Below, piece by piece: positions 32,708 through 41,805 of a stretch of 64,000 bases of DNA. The stretch covers positions 8,556,001 through 8,620,000 of the forward strand of contig NZ_CP066831.1 of the NCBI RefSeq assembly GCF_016598615.1, written 5' to 3'. The translations under genes and the position numbers were made by a program. Numbering within the stretch: the stretch's first letter is position 1; each line of letters opens with the position of its first letter. The notes under the pieces were generated by a model. The model searched no databases, was not told the origin of the DNA, and saw nothing but the letters and a program-made list of their open reading frames with translations. This DNA comes from Streptomyces liliifuscus (GTDB taxonomy: Bacteria; Actinomycetota; Actinomycetes; Streptomycetales; Streptomycetaceae).

Positions 32708-33898
32708 TCAGTCCTCCGAGGAATCCGACGAACCGGAGTCCGAGGAGCCGGAGGACTCGGAGGGTTCGGAGCCCGAGGATCCGGCGTCCGAAGAGTCCGA
32801 AGCCTCCGAGGGACCGGATGTCCCCGTCGTGCCGGACGAACCCGTTGCGCCCGCCGCCCCCGACGCGTCGCCGTCCGAGGAGTCGGAAGGGTCGGCGGTG
32901 TCGGAGGTGCCGTCATCGACGGCCCCGTCCGTGGCGTCCGTGCCCTCCGGCCGCTGCGGCTTCGGTGGCCGGACACGGCCGCCCGGGCCGTCCCTGAGAT
33001 ACGAGGCGGGATCGCCGCTCTCCGTGGCGTGGCCGCCGGGCGGCGAACCCGGACCGCCCCCGTCCCGTCTGCGCAGATACCGCTCGAACTCGCGGGCGAT
33101 CGCCTCGCCCGACGCCTCCGGCAGCTCGGCGGTGTCCCGGGCCTCCTCCAGCGTCTGTACGTACTCCGCGACCTCACTGTCCTCGGCGGCCAGCTGGTCC
33201 ACGCCCAGCTGCCAGGCCCGCGCGTCCTCGGGCAGTTCGCCCAGCGGGATCCGCATGTCGATGAGGTCCTCGAGGCGGTTGAGGAGGGCCAGCGTCGCCT
33301 TCGGGTTCGGCGGCTGGGACACGTAGTGCGGTACGGCCGCCCACAGTGACACGGCCGGTACGCCCGCGTGCGTGCACGCCTCCTGGAGGATGCCGACGAT
33401 GCCCGTGGGGCCCTCGTACTTGGTCTCCTCCAGGTCCATCGTGCGGGCCAGGTCCGCGTCGGACGTGACACCGCTGACCGGGACCGGACGGGTGTGCGGG
33501 GTGTCGCCCAGCAGGGCGCCCAGGATGACGACCAGCTCGACGCCCAGTTCATGGGCGAAGCCGAGCAGTTCGTTGCAGAACGAGCGCCAGCGCATCGACG
33601 GCTCGATTCCCCTCACCAGCACCAGGTCCCGCGGCTTGTCACCGCCGACCCGGACCACCGACAACCTTGTCGTCGGCCAGGTGATCTTGCGGACACCGCC
33701 GTCCAGCCACACGGTCGGGCGGTTCACCTGGAAGTCGTAGTAGTCCTCGGCGTCGAGCGCCGCGAACACCTCGCCCTTCCACTCCCTGTCCAGATGCGCG
33801 ACCGCGGTGGAGGCGGCGTCGCCGGCGTCGTTCCAGCCCTCGAACGCGGCCACCATGACCGGGTCGACCAGCTCGGGAACCCCCTCGAGCTCGATCAC
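32708..33898 (-). CDS. PAC2 family protein with long Ser/Asp-rich tail
   Basis: 396 aa from GTG 33898, with AAGGAGG 8 nt upstream; the frame runs open to 34150 but has no start signal there. Residues 1-300 are the PAC2 (proteasome-assembly-chaperone-like) domain: PVMVAAFEGWNDAGDAAS, VLVRGIEPSMRWRSF and HTRPVPVSGVTSD are typical of actinobacterial members. The last ~85 residues are low-complexity (Ser, Asp, Gly, Glu, Thr) and strongly acidic, likely disordered. Actinobacterial PAC2 proteins are conserved, but their function is unsettled; a proteasome link is suspected by homology only. In S. coelicolor, as I recall, the PAC2 gene is next to mshC. Confidence 0.87.
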   Translation of the reverse strand: MIELEGVPELVDPVMVAAFEGWNDAGDAASTAVAHLDREWKGEVFAALDAEDYYDFQVNRPTVWLDGGVRKITWPTTRLSVVRVGGDKPRDLVLVRGIEPSMRWRSFCNELLGFAHELGVELVVILGALLGDTPHTRPVPVSGVTSDADLARTMDLEETKYEGPTGIVGILQEACTHAGVPAVSLWAAVPHYVSQPPNPKATLALLNRLEDLIDMRIPLGELPEDARAWQLGVDQLAAEDSEVAEYVQTLEEARDTAELPEASGEAIAREFERYLRRRDGGGPGSPPGGHATESGDPASYLRDGPGGRVRPPKPQRPEGTDATDGAVDDGTSDTADPSDSSDGDASGAAGATGSSGTTGTSGPSEASDSSDAGSSGSEPSESSGSSDSGSSDSSED

Positions 33899-34171
33899 CC
33901 AGCGCCTCCTTCCGACGTGCCCTCGCGTACGCCCCAACCTTACGGCTTGCGTGGGGAGCGCCCGCAGCCCCCTTGCATGGGGGAGTGACCGCATCACTGC
34001 CCCGTTCGTCACTTCCGAACACCCCGCAGTCGTCCGAGCTGTCCCCGGCCAACTTCCACCGCGGGCCCGGACGTTGTTTCGAGGTGGCGCCATACGTCGG
34101 ACGATCGCCAGAGGTCGGATGTCCCAACCGTTCCTGGGCAGAGTGATCATCCGAACGCCGCGCCGGGCCGG

Positions 34172-34843
34172 TCACAGCGTCGAGCGCAGCCACTGCTCCA
34201 CGCTCGCGATGTGCACGGTCGCCCAGGAGCGGGCGGCCTCCGCGTCGCGGTCGCGGAGCGCGCTGAGGATCGCGCGGTGCTCATGGAGCGTGCGGCTGAC
34301 CGCGTCCTCCTGGGTCAGGCCGCGCCAGATACGGGCGCGGGTCGTGGGACCGGACAGGCCGTCGAGGAGGGAGCAGAGCACCGAGTTGCCGGAGGACTGG
34401 ACGATGCCCCGGTGGAACTCCAGGTCGCAGGCGACGAGCTCCTCCACCGAGGGCGCGGCGCCCAGCGCGTTCAACTGGGCGCTGAGCGCGTCCAGCTGCT
34501 GCTCGCTGATCCGCAGAGCCGCCATCGCCGTCGCGGCCGGCTCCAGGATGCGGCGTACCGCGAGGAACTCCAGGACCGTGTCGTCGCGGTGGAAGTCCAC
34601 GACGAAACTCAGCGCCTCCAGAAGGAGCTGCGGGTCCAGGCTCGTGACGTATGTGCCGTCGCCCTGCCGTACGTCCAGGATGCGGATGAGGGACAGCGCC
34701 CGCACCGCCTCGCGCAGGGAGTTGCGGGACAGGCCCAGATCGGCGGCGAGCTCGCTCTCCTTGGGGAGACGGTCGCCGGGGCGCAGTGCGCCGGAGACGA
34801 TCATTCCCTTGATCTTCTCGATCGCCTCATCGGTGACTGCCAT
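34172..34843 (-). CDS. FadR-type GntR family transcriptional regulator
   Basis: 223 aa. An N-terminal winged helix (LRPGDRLPKESELAADLGLS, RNSLREAVRALS) is followed by an all-helical FCD effector domain with the metal/ligand-binding residues in EFLAVRRILEPAA, ACDLEFHRGIV and LHEHRAILSALRDRD. The FadR/FCD subgroup responds to small carboxylates or sugar acids. It lies 97 nt downstream of the nucleoside-salvage operon on the same strand, with an inverted repeat in its own promoter region, so autoregulation is likely and control of that operon possible. Confidence 0.88.
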   Translation of the reverse strand: MAVTDEAIEKIKGMIVSGALRPGDRLPKESELAADLGLSRNSLREAVRALSLIRILDVRQGDGTYVTSLDPQLLLEALSFVVDFHRDDTVLEFLAVRRILEPAATAMAALRISEQQLDALSAQLNALGAAPSVEELVACDLEFHRGIVQSSGNSVLCSLLDGLSGPTTRARIWRGLTQEDAVSRTLHEHRAILSALRDRDAEAARSWATVHIASVEQWLRSTL

Positions 34844-34876
34844 GGCGGGCCTCCCTGTCGATCAGATATGTCGCTC

Positions 34877-34891
34877 AGACATCCGATGTCT
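34877..34891. promoter_or_regulatory. Inverted repeat AGACAT-CCG-ATGTCT, candidate GntR operator
   Basis: A perfect 6-3-6 inverted repeat 34-48 nt upstream of the GntR start codon, in an AT-rich patch. Spacing and symmetry suit a winged-helix dimer of the FadR group. A half-related AGATATGTCG lies next to it. Confidence 0.5.
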
Positions 34892-34940
34892 TATTATGCG
34901 GCTTCCGTCGCCCCGAAGAGCCCGTCCGTGGCGATCACGA

Positions 34941-36275
34941 TCACACAAGGTCGGACGGTGACACGAGGGCCCCCAGGTCCGCAAGCGCGGCGGCCTCGTC
35001 GAGCGTCGTGAGCGTACGGCCGCGCATCAGGATCCGCCCGTCGACGACCGTGTCCCGTACGTCCGAGGCCCGCGCCGAGTACGCAAGGGTCGACCACGGA
35101 TCGTGGCGGGGCGCCAGATGCGGACCGCCCAGGTCCAGGACGATCAGGTCGGCCCGCTTGCCCGCCTCCAGCGAGCCCAGGTGGGCGTCGAGACCCAGCG
35201 CGCGGGCGCCCTCGACGGTGGCCATCCGCACGGCCTGCTCGGCGCCGACGGCGGTCGGGTCCCCGGCCGCCTTGTGCACCAGGGCGGCCGTGCCCAGCGC
35301 CCGCAGGACGTCCAGCGTGTTGGAGCTGACCGCGCCGTCCGTGCCGAGACCGACGGTCACGCCCGCGTCCAGCAGCTGTGGCACCGGGGCGATGCCGCAG
35401 CCCAGCTTGAGGTTGGACACCGGGCAGTGGGCGACCGAGGTGCCGGTCCGGGCGAGCGCCGCGATCTCGGGGCCGGTCAGGTCCACGGCGTGCGCCAGCA
35501 GCAGATCGGGGCCGAGCAGCCCGAGCGAGTCGAGCAGTTCCACCGGGCGTTTGCCGTAGCGCTCCTCGACGGTCGCGACCTCGGCGGCGTTCTCCGCGGC
35601 GTGGATGTGCAGCAGCGCGCCGAACTCCCTTGCCAGCGCGGCGATTTCGGTCAGCTGGGCGGGGGAGAGGGTGTAGGCGGAGTGCGCGAAGAGCACGGGA
35701 CGCGTGCCGGGCCGCGGGGCGCGGCCGGCCAGGTCCCGGCGCGCCCACTCCAGCCGGTCCCCGTACGCCATGCCGTCGGGCGGGGTCGGTACGTCCATGA
35801 AGGTCGGCCCCGTGTGCAGCCGCCAGCCCGCCTCGCGCGCGACCTGCTCGGCAGCCTCGTGGAACCAGTACATGTCGAGCGCCGAGGTCACCCCGGCCCG
35901 TACGCTCTCGGCGATCGCGATCCGGATCGCCGCCGCGACGTTCTCCGCCGACAGCAGTTCGCTCTCCCAGCGGATCACCCGCTCCAGGAAGCCCTGCAGC
36001 GTCACGTCGTCGGCGCGGCCGCGCAGCAGCGTCATCGCCAGATGGGTGTGCGCGTTGACCAGGCCGGGCAGCACCAGGCAGCCGGTCGCGTCGACGTCGT
36101 CGGCGGCCGTGTAGCGCGCCCGCAGTTCGGCGGCCGGTCCGACCGCGAGGATCTCGCCGTCGCGGACGGCCACGGCTCCGGCGGGTACGACCGTGCCGGC
36201 CGCGTCGACGGTGAGGATGTCGCCGCCGTGGACCAACAGGTCGGCGGGGGCGGTCCGTTGGGCGGGAATGCTCAC
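34941..36275 (-). CDS. Amidohydrolase: MTA/SAH-type nucleoside deaminase
   Basis: 444 aa from a GTG that overlaps the phosphorylase stop by 4 nt (the frame continues upstream but only as a shadow). Metal and active-site motifs of the amidohydrolase deaminases appear in order: LVNAHTHLAMTLLRG (H76, H78), LLHIHAAENAAEV, LLLAHAVDLTGPE and GLGTDGAVSSNTLDVL (metal Asp). The set resembles the MtaD/SsnA group, which deaminates S-adenosylhomocysteine, 5'-methylthioadenosine or related nucleosides. As last gene of an importer-phosphorylase operon beside mtnA, methylthioadenosine or adenosine-type substrates are favoured. Guanine or 8-oxoguanine deaminase is the main alternative. Confidence 0.8.
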   Translation of the reverse strand: MSIPAQRTAPADLLVHGGDILTVDAAGTVVPAGAVAVRDGEILAVGPAAELRARYTAADDVDATGCLVLPGLVNAHTHLAMTLLRGRADDVTLQGFLERVIRWESELLSAENVAAAIRIAIAESVRAGVTSALDMYWFHEAAEQVAREAGWRLHTGPTFMDVPTPPDGMAYGDRLEWARRDLAGRAPRPGTRPVLFAHSAYTLSPAQLTEIAALAREFGALLHIHAAENAAEVATVEERYGKRPVELLDSLGLLGPDLLLAHAVDLTGPEIAALARTGTSVAHCPVSNLKLGCGIAPVPQLLDAGVTVGLGTDGAVSSNTLDVLRALGTAALVHKAAGDPTAVGAEQAVRMATVEGARALGLDAHLGSLEAGKRADLIVLDLGGPHLAPRHDPWSTLAYSARASDVRDTVVDGRILMRGRTLTTLDEAAALADLGALVSPSDLV

Positions 36276-37024
36276 AGCGCTTCCCCTTCCGCGAGCAGGC
36301 GCAGGGCTTCGAGGGAGACCACACTGCCGCGCTCCACACCCGCGGCGACGACCTCGCGGTGCGGGTTGTAGCCACCCGTGGCCTTCTCGTCGACGAGTTC
36401 GTCGGCGTTCGCGCCGTCGATCACGAGGACACCGCCCGCGGTCAGCCCGCGCAGCGAGGCCGTGACGAGCAGTGCCGACAGCTCCATCTCGATGGCGGCG
36501 AGCCCCGCCCCGTCGTACGAGGGCAGGGGTATCAGCCCCGGCTGGAAGGCGGCCCGCGTCCAGACGAAGCCCCGGTGGTGCGGGGCGCCCTGCTCGCGCG
36601 CCGCGCGCTGGAGCGCGAGCACCGCCTCGGGCGCGGCCACCGCCGGATACTCGGGCGGCAGCAGCTGCTGGGTCACCCCGTCGTCGCGTACGGCCGCCTC
36701 CGCTATCACCAGATCGCCGTCCCGGATCCCGGGCCGCATCGCACCCGCCGTGCCGAACCGCAGGATCGTGCGCACCCCGGCGTCGGCCAGCTCCTGGAAG
36801 AGCAGGATCGCGCCGGGCCCGCCGACGCCGTGCGAGGCGACGACGACCGGCAGCCCCTTCCAACTCCCGCTGAACACACGGTATTCGCGGTGGTACGACA
36901 CCTCCTCCGCGCCGTCCAGCAGCGCGGCGACGGCCGCGGCACGCGCCGGGTCGCCGACCACGACGGCGTGCGGGGGCAGCCCGGTCCGCGGTATCCGGGT
37001 GATGGGCAGCAGATCCTGCGTCAT
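36272..37024 (-). CDS. Nucleoside phosphorylase (NP-I family)
   Basis: 250 aa from an ATG overlapping the permease stop by 4 nt. PNP/uridine-phosphorylase motifs: PHAVVVGDPARAAAVAALL (phosphate site), GVGGPGAILLFQELADAGV, TILRFGTAGAMRPGIRDGD and AAIEMELSALLVTA, whose Glu-Met-Glu binds the ribose hydroxyls. These enzymes split nucleosides with phosphate to give the base and ribose-1-phosphate. With an importer upstream and a deaminase downstream, it may convert methylthioinosine to hypoxanthine and methylthioribose-1-phosphate, the substrate of the adjacent MtnA; an ordinary purine or pyrimidine nucleoside is the alternative. Confidence 0.85.
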   Translation of the reverse strand: MTQDLLPITRIPRTGLPPHAVVVGDPARAAAVAALLDGAEEVSYHREYRVFSGSWKGLPVVVASHGVGGPGAILLFQELADAGVRTILRFGTAGAMRPGIRDGDLVIAEAAVRDDGVTQQLLPPEYPAVAAPEAVLALQRAAREQGAPHHRGFVWTRAAFQPGLIPLPSYDGAGLAAIEMELSALLVTASLRGLTAGGVLVIDGANADELVDEKATGGYNPHREVVAAGVERGSVVSLEALRLLAEGEAL

Positions 37025-37890
37025 GAAACGACTCCAGTCGTACGGCCGGTGCGGCGGCGGCGCTGCGCCGTGCTGAGGAAGAGGGCGCCGAGCGTGACGA
37101 CGTACGGCGCGGCGTCGGTCGCCTGCTGGGGCAGGCCGAGGCCCTGCAGCCGGAAGCCCGCGGCCTCGGCGACACCGAAGAGCAGGGCGGCGAGCAGGAC
37201 ACCGAACGGCAGGGCACGCCCGAGCATGACCGCGACGACGGCGATCCAGCCGCGGCCCGCCGTCATGTTCTCGGAGAACAACGTGACGTTCCCCAGGGCC
37301 AGTTGGGCCCCGGCGAGCCCGCACAGGACACCGGAGACGAGCACGGCCGCGTACTTGTACCTGACCGGGCTCACCCCCAGTGTGGCCGCGGCCTCCGGTG
37401 CCTCACCGACCCCGCGCAGCCGCAGCCCCCACACATGCCGGGACAGCATCAGGGCGGCCACCACGACCGCGGCCCACGCCAGATACGCGAGCGGCGAGAA
37501 GCCACCGACCAACGGGAGCCCGGCGAGTGACGGATCGTCAAAGGTGCCCTGCACACCGAAGATCGTACGCAGCAGGAAGCTGGTCAGTCCCACCGCGAGG
37601 AGGTTCATCGCGACGCCGAGCACCACCGCGTCGCCGCGCAGGGTGACCGTGCCGACGGCCAGGATCAGCGAGTACGCGGCGGCGGCGAGCGCTGCCGCCA
37701 GGACGCCGAGCCATGGGCTGCCGGTGAACCAGCTGGTGGCCACGGCCGTGAAGCAGCCCATCAGCATCATGCCTTCGAGGCCGATGTTGAAGACGCCCGC
37801 CCGCTCGCACACGGCGCCGCCGAGCGCGGCGAGCAGGATGGGGGTCAGCGCGCGCAGCGCCGACATGAGGAGATCGGAGTCGAAGAACAT
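37021..37890 (-). CDS. Nucleoside-type ABC transporter permease (second permease)
   Basis: 289 aa, mostly membrane helices. ALGGAVCERAGVFNIGLEGM and MLMGCFTAVATSW are typical of the branched-chain/ribose permease-like component of BMP-dependent nucleoside importers; VLGVAMNLLAVGLTSF and YKYAAVLVSGVLCGLAGAQL are further family signatures. It forms the channel with the other permease. The start overlaps the upstream permease stop by 1 nt and its stop overlaps the phosphorylase start by 4 nt, so the six-gene operon is tightly coupled. Confidence 0.88.
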   Translation of the reverse strand: MFFDSDLLMSALRALTPILLAALGGAVCERAGVFNIGLEGMMLMGCFTAVATSWFTGSPWLGVLAAALAAAAYSLILAVGTVTLRGDAVVLGVAMNLLAVGLTSFLLRTIFGVQGTFDDPSLAGLPLVGGFSPLAYLAWAAVVVAALMLSRHVWGLRLRGVGEAPEAAATLGVSPVRYKYAAVLVSGVLCGLAGAQLALGNVTLFSENMTAGRGWIAVVAVMLGRALPFGVLLAALLFGVAEAAGFRLQGLGLPQQATDAAPYVVTLGALFLSTAQRRRRTGRTTGVVS

Positions 37891-38960
37891 CAGGCGAACT
37901 CCCCCTGGGCGATGGGCTCCTGGGCCGTCTTCCGTCGTCTGCGCGGGAAGCTCAGGCGCGCCGCGAGGAACACGATGACGATGGCCTGCAACACCTGAGT
38001 CAGCTCGCGCGGGACCTCCGTGGTGCGCTCCATGGAGAGCCCGCCGACCTGCAGCACGGCGAAGAAGAACGACGCCAGCACGGTGCCCAGCGGGGCCGCC
38101 GCCGCGAGCAGCGCCGCGGTAAGACCCGTCCAGGTGTAGCCGGGCGCCGTCAGCGAACCGTCGAGGAAGCGGTACGGGAAGCTCAGTACGCCGATCGCGC
38201 CGACCAGTCCGGCGAGCGCGCCGGAAGTGGCCATCAACCGGAGGGTGAGCCCCTTGCGTTCCACGCCCGCGTACGCGGCGAAGCGGGGATTGAGGCCGGT
38301 CATGCGGATCTCGTACCCGATGGCCGTGCGCCGGTCGGCGAACCAGTAGGCGGCCGCCGCGAGCACGACGAGAACCAGCCCGAACGTCACGGTCGACGTA
38401 CCGAAGGCGGGCAGCGCCACGCCGTCGGGGAGCCGCCGCGTCTGGGGCAGGCTGGATCCGGGCTCCTTGAGCGGATACCGCACCAGATAGGAGGCGAACG
38501 AGGTCGCCGGATAGCTGAGCAACAGGCTGCTCACCAGCAGCGGCACCCCGAACCGGTTCTCGCAGAGCGCGGCCAGCGCGGCGTACGCGGCACCCGCCGT
38601 GATCCCGGCGAGGAGCGCGAGCACGACGGTGAGCGGCGCGGGCAGCGGCGAGTACAGCCCGGTGACGGCGGCCGCGATGCCGCCGAGCACCATCTGGCCG
38701 TCCCCGCCGAGGTTGATGAGCCCGGCGCGCAGCGGAATCGCCAGCGCGAGCGCCATCCCCAGCACACTGGTCCCGGTGCTGAGCGTCGCTCCGATCCCGT
38801 CGGCCCCGAGCGAGCCGGTGACGACGGCCCCGTACGCGGCGAACGGATCGGCGCCCGTGCCGACCAGGAACAGCGCGCCGATGACGAGCCCGGCGAGCAC
38901 GGAGAAGGTGACGGGGGAGCGGAGCGCCCCCGCGATGCGGTCCGTCGATGGGCGGGCCAT
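37890..38960 (-). CDS. Nucleoside-type ABC transporter permease (first permease)
   Basis: 356 aa with about 9-10 membrane helices. It contains ALAIPLRAGLINLGGDGQMV and LGGIAAAVTGLYSPL, the N-terminal signature of the larger BMP-type permease, and AAYAGVERKGLTLRLMATSG near the cytoplasmic coupling region. A short cytoplasmic N-terminus and a basic C-terminus (ARLSFPRRRRKTAQE) flank the helices. It begins 1 nt after the stop of the ATPase gene. Partners are the ATPase, the second permease and the lipoprotein upstream. Confidence 0.88.
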   Translation of the reverse strand: MARPSTDRIAGALRSPVTFSVLAGLVIGALFLVGTGADPFAAYGAVVTGSLGADGIGATLSTGTSVLGMALALAIPLRAGLINLGGDGQMVLGGIAAAVTGLYSPLPAPLTVVLALLAGITAGAAYAALAALCENRFGVPLLVSSLLLSYPATSFASYLVRYPLKEPGSSLPQTRRLPDGVALPAFGTSTVTFGLVLVVLAAAAYWFADRRTAIGYEIRMTGLNPRFAAYAGVERKGLTLRLMATSGALAGLVGAIGVLSFPYRFLDGSLTAPGYTWTGLTAALLAAAAPLGTVLASFFFAVLQVGGLSMERTTEVPRELTQVLQAIVIVFLAARLSFPRRRRKTAQEPIAQGEFA

Positions 38961-38961
38961 G

Positions 38962-40629
38962 TCAGTCTCCGTCCGGCGCGGGGGTGTTGGGCGCGGCGGC
39001 CGTCGGGGCCGGTGTCGCGACGGCGGCTGCTGTGGCTGCTGTTGCGGATACGGGCTCGGCCGTGCCGCCCGCCATCGCCAGGCCTAGCGTCGCCTCGTCC
39101 GCGTCCGACTTGGTGTACGAAGCCGTCACCCGGCCCTCGTACATCACCAGGACCCGGTCGGCGAGGCCGCGGATCTCGCTGAGTTCGGCGGAGACGAGGA
39201 GGACGGCGTGGCCCGCGTCGCGGTAGGCGACGAGCTCGTCGTGGATGGCCTGGATCGCGCCGATGTCCACTCCCCGGGTGGGCTGTTCGACCAGCAACAG
39301 CGGTGCCCCGTGGGCGAGTTCGCGGCCGATCAGGAGCTTCTGGAGGTTGCCGCCGGACAGTGCGGAGGCCGGTACGTCGGGTGTGGACGCCTTGATGCCG
39401 AAGCGTTCGACGAGTGCGCGCGCGTGGGCACGTACCGCCGAGGGCGGCAGCAGTCCGTGCCGTGAGGAGAGTGTGGTGCGGTGGTGGCCCATCGCGAGGT
39501 TGTCCGCGACGGTCGCCGCGGGCGCGGTGCCGACCGCGTGGCGGTCCTCCGGCACGTACGCGAGGCCCTTCGAGCGCCGCTCGGTCGCCGAGGCGTGCGT
39601 GATGTCCTCGCCCCGAAGACCGACCCGCCCGGCCGTGACCGGCCGCAGTCCGGCGAGCGCCTCGACGAGTTCGCTCTGGCCGTTGCCCGCGACCCCTGCG
39701 ATACCGACGATCTCCCCGGCACGGACGGCCAGTTGGACCTCCCGCACACCCGCTGTGCTCAGCCCCTCGACGTCCAGCACGACCTCACCGGGGCTGCCCT
39801 CGGGGTGGACCCGGTCCAGGTCGACCGCGCGGCCGGTCATCGCGGTCGCGATCTCGGCGGCGGTCGTGTCGGCGGTGCGCAGCCGCGCGACCACCCTGCC
39901 GTCCCGCAGGACCGTGACGTTGTCGCTGCCTTCGAGCACCTCACGCAGTTTGTGCGTGACAAGGATCACCGTGCGGCCCTGCGCGGTCAGCGACCGTAGG
40001 ACCGCGAACAGGGCGTCGGCCTCGGCGGGCGTGAGCACGGCCGTCGGCTCGTCGAGGATGAGCGTACGGGCGCCGCGGTGCAGCAGTTTCAGGATCTCGA
40101 CGCGCTGCCGCAGTCCGACCGGCAGGTCGCCGACCCTGGCGTCCGGATCGACGGCGAGGCCGTGCTCCTCGGCGAGTTCACGCACCCGGCGCCGCGCCGC
40201 CGCCCGGTCCAGCAGGCCGAAACGGCGCGGCTCGGCCCGGTAGACGACGTTCTCGGCGACCGTCAGCGAGTCGAACAGCTTGAAGCTCTGGTGGACCATG
40301 CCGAGCCCGGCGGCCATCGCGGCGCCCGGGCTCCCGAAGGACACCTCGTGCCCCTCGATCCGTATCGACCCCGCGTCAGGCCGCTCCATCCCGTACAGGA
40401 CGGACATCAGCGTGGACTTGCCCGCGCCGTTCTCGCCCATCAGGGCGTGGATCTCGCCGCGCCGGACGGTCAGGTCGACCGAGTCGTTGGCGAGGGTGCC
40501 GGGGAAGCGCTTGGTGATGCCGCGCAGCTCGACGACCGCGGGTGCGCCAACTGCGGGAGCGTCGGCCGCGAGCGCGTCACCGGAGGTGTCGACGCCCGCG
40601 GCCGGTCCGTCACTTGGTCGCCGGGTCAT
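38962..40629 (-). CDS. Nucleoside-type ABC transporter ATPase with two nucleotide-binding domains
   Basis: 555 aa, a tandem ATPase as in RbsA/YufO-type importers. The first half has a canonical Walker A (GENGAGKST), a signature region LPVGLRQRVEILKLL and Walker B LILDEPTAVLTPAE. The second half has a degenerate Walker A (VAGNGQSELVEALAGL) with a conserved signature (LSGGNLQKLLIGREL), the usual asymmetry of this subfamily. An Ala/Pro-rich N-terminal extension of about 30 residues and an Ala/Thr-rich C-terminal tail are likely disordered. The start lies inside the end of the lipoprotein gene (20-nt overlap). Confidence 0.9.
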   Translation of the reverse strand: MTRRPSDGPAAGVDTSGDALAADAPAVGAPAVVELRGITKRFPGTLANDSVDLTVRRGEIHALMGENGAGKSTLMSVLYGMERPDAGSIRIEGHEVSFGSPGAAMAAGLGMVHQSFKLFDSLTVAENVVYRAEPRRFGLLDRAAARRRVRELAEEHGLAVDPDARVGDLPVGLRQRVEILKLLHRGARTLILDEPTAVLTPAEADALFAVLRSLTAQGRTVILVTHKLREVLEGSDNVTVLRDGRVVARLRTADTTAAEIATAMTGRAVDLDRVHPEGSPGEVVLDVEGLSTAGVREVQLAVRAGEIVGIAGVAGNGQSELVEALAGLRPVTAGRVGLRGEDITHASATERRSKGLAYVPEDRHAVGTAPAATVADNLAMGHHRTTLSSRHGLLPPSAVRAHARALVERFGIKASTPDVPASALSGGNLQKLLIGRELAHGAPLLLVEQPTRGVDIGAIQAIHDELVAYRDAGHAVLLVSAELSEIRGLADRVLVMYEGRVTASYTKSDADEATLGLAMAGGTAEPVSATAATAAAVATPAPTAAAPNTPAPDGD

Positions 40630-41665
40630 CGACCGTCAGCTCTCCGGACACGATCCGGTCGCGCAGTGCCTCGACCTTCTTCAGTACGTCCTCGTGCTCG
40701 GCGATCACGCACTTGGAGGACTCCACGCCGTCCTCCAGGCCCGTGAGGCTGATGCCGCCCTCCTTGAGGCCGTACGAGACGGTCTTGCCGCCCTTGCCGG
40801 CGAGGACCTGCTCGACGCCCTCCCGCACGGCGACGTCCGTCTTCTTGATCACGTTGTCGACGACCGTGCCGGGCGCGGCCGTGCACTGGTTGACGTCCAC
40901 GCCGTACGCGTACGCGCCCTTCGCCTTGGCCGCTTCGAAGACCCCGTAGTTGCTGGCCGCGGCCGCCGCCATGATCTGGTCGGCGCCCTTGGCGAGCAGC
41001 GAGTTCGCCTGCTCCTTGGCGCGCGCCGAGTCGTCGAACGGCGACTGGCCGCCGACGAACCGGGTGCTCGCGGACGTCTTCGCGGAGACCTTCTTCGCGC
41101 CGGCCGCGAACGGGTCGCTGTAGCGCCGGAACTGCGGGGTGTCGAGGACGTCGACCGCGCCGACCTTGCCGCTCTTGCTCAGCAGTCCGGCCTCGGCACC
41201 CGCCAGATAGACGCCCTCGTGCTCACGGAAGACGGCGCAGCTGACGTTCTCGAACGTCTTCGTCGTGCACGCGTCGATCACCAGGAACTGCTGCTTGGGG
41301 TGGGCCTCGGCCTGCTGCGCGACCACGTCGGCGAACTCGAAGCCGACCAGCACGATGACGTCCGGCGCGGCGTCGACCGCCGCCTGCACGTTCTGCTGCT
41401 GCGAGGCGGTGTCGGAGGACTGGTAGACCTTCTGCGTCCCGTCGTGCGCCTTGGCCGCGGCCTTCACTCCGTCGACCGCCAGCTTGAGGAACTCGTTCTG
41501 CCCGACCGGGTCCGGCGTCACCAGGGTGAAGGTCTTGCCGCCGCTCTTGGCAGTCGTGGAATCGTCGTTCTTCGCGGCCGCGTTGCAGCCGGTGGCCGCG
41601 GTGGCGAGAAGCACCGTGCCGGTCGCGACGGCGGCGAGATGGAGCGAACGGGGTCTACGAGGCAT
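40610..41665 (-). CDS. BMP family substrate-binding lipoprotein of a nucleoside-type importer
   Basis: 351 aa from ATG 41665 (GGAAGG 8 nt upstream). A lipoprotein signal peptide (LHLAAVATGTVLLATAATGC) places Cys at about residue 27. The mature part is a BmpA/PnrA-like periplasmic-binding fold: FTLVTPDPVGQNEFLKLAVD, AAPDVIVLVGFEFADVVAQQ, FREHEGVYLAGAEAGLLSKS and KGADQIMAAAAASNYGVFEA. BMP proteins bind purine nucleosides and related compounds. It is the first structural gene of an operon with ATPase, two permeases, phosphorylase and deaminase, and is preceded by a cysteine-containing leader peptide. Confidence 0.9.
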   Translation of the reverse strand: MPRRPRSLHLAAVATGTVLLATAATGCNAAAKNDDSTTAKSGGKTFTLVTPDPVGQNEFLKLAVDGVKAAAKAHDGTQKVYQSSDTASQQQNVQAAVDAAPDVIVLVGFEFADVVAQQAEAHPKQQFLVIDACTTKTFENVSCAVFREHEGVYLAGAEAGLLSKSGKVGAVDVLDTPQFRRYSDPFAAGAKKVSAKTSASTRFVGGQSPFDDSARAKEQANSLLAKGADQIMAAAAASNYGVFEAAKAKGAYAYGVDVNQCTAAPGTVVDNVIKKTDVAVREGVEQVLAGKGGKTVSYGLKEGGISLTGLEDGVESSKCVIAEHEDVLKKVEALRDRIVSGELTVDDPATK

Positions 41666-41805
41666 GGGAGTGCCCTTCCGGGAAGGTGCGTGCGGCGGCG
41701 CGCGCTCAGGCGGGAAACGCTGAGAGGTGAAGGCTCGGAGCAGAGGGTGGAGCGAGGGGGGGGAGAACACGGCGGACGCCCGGTGGGGGACAGGCGTCGC
41801 GGCTG

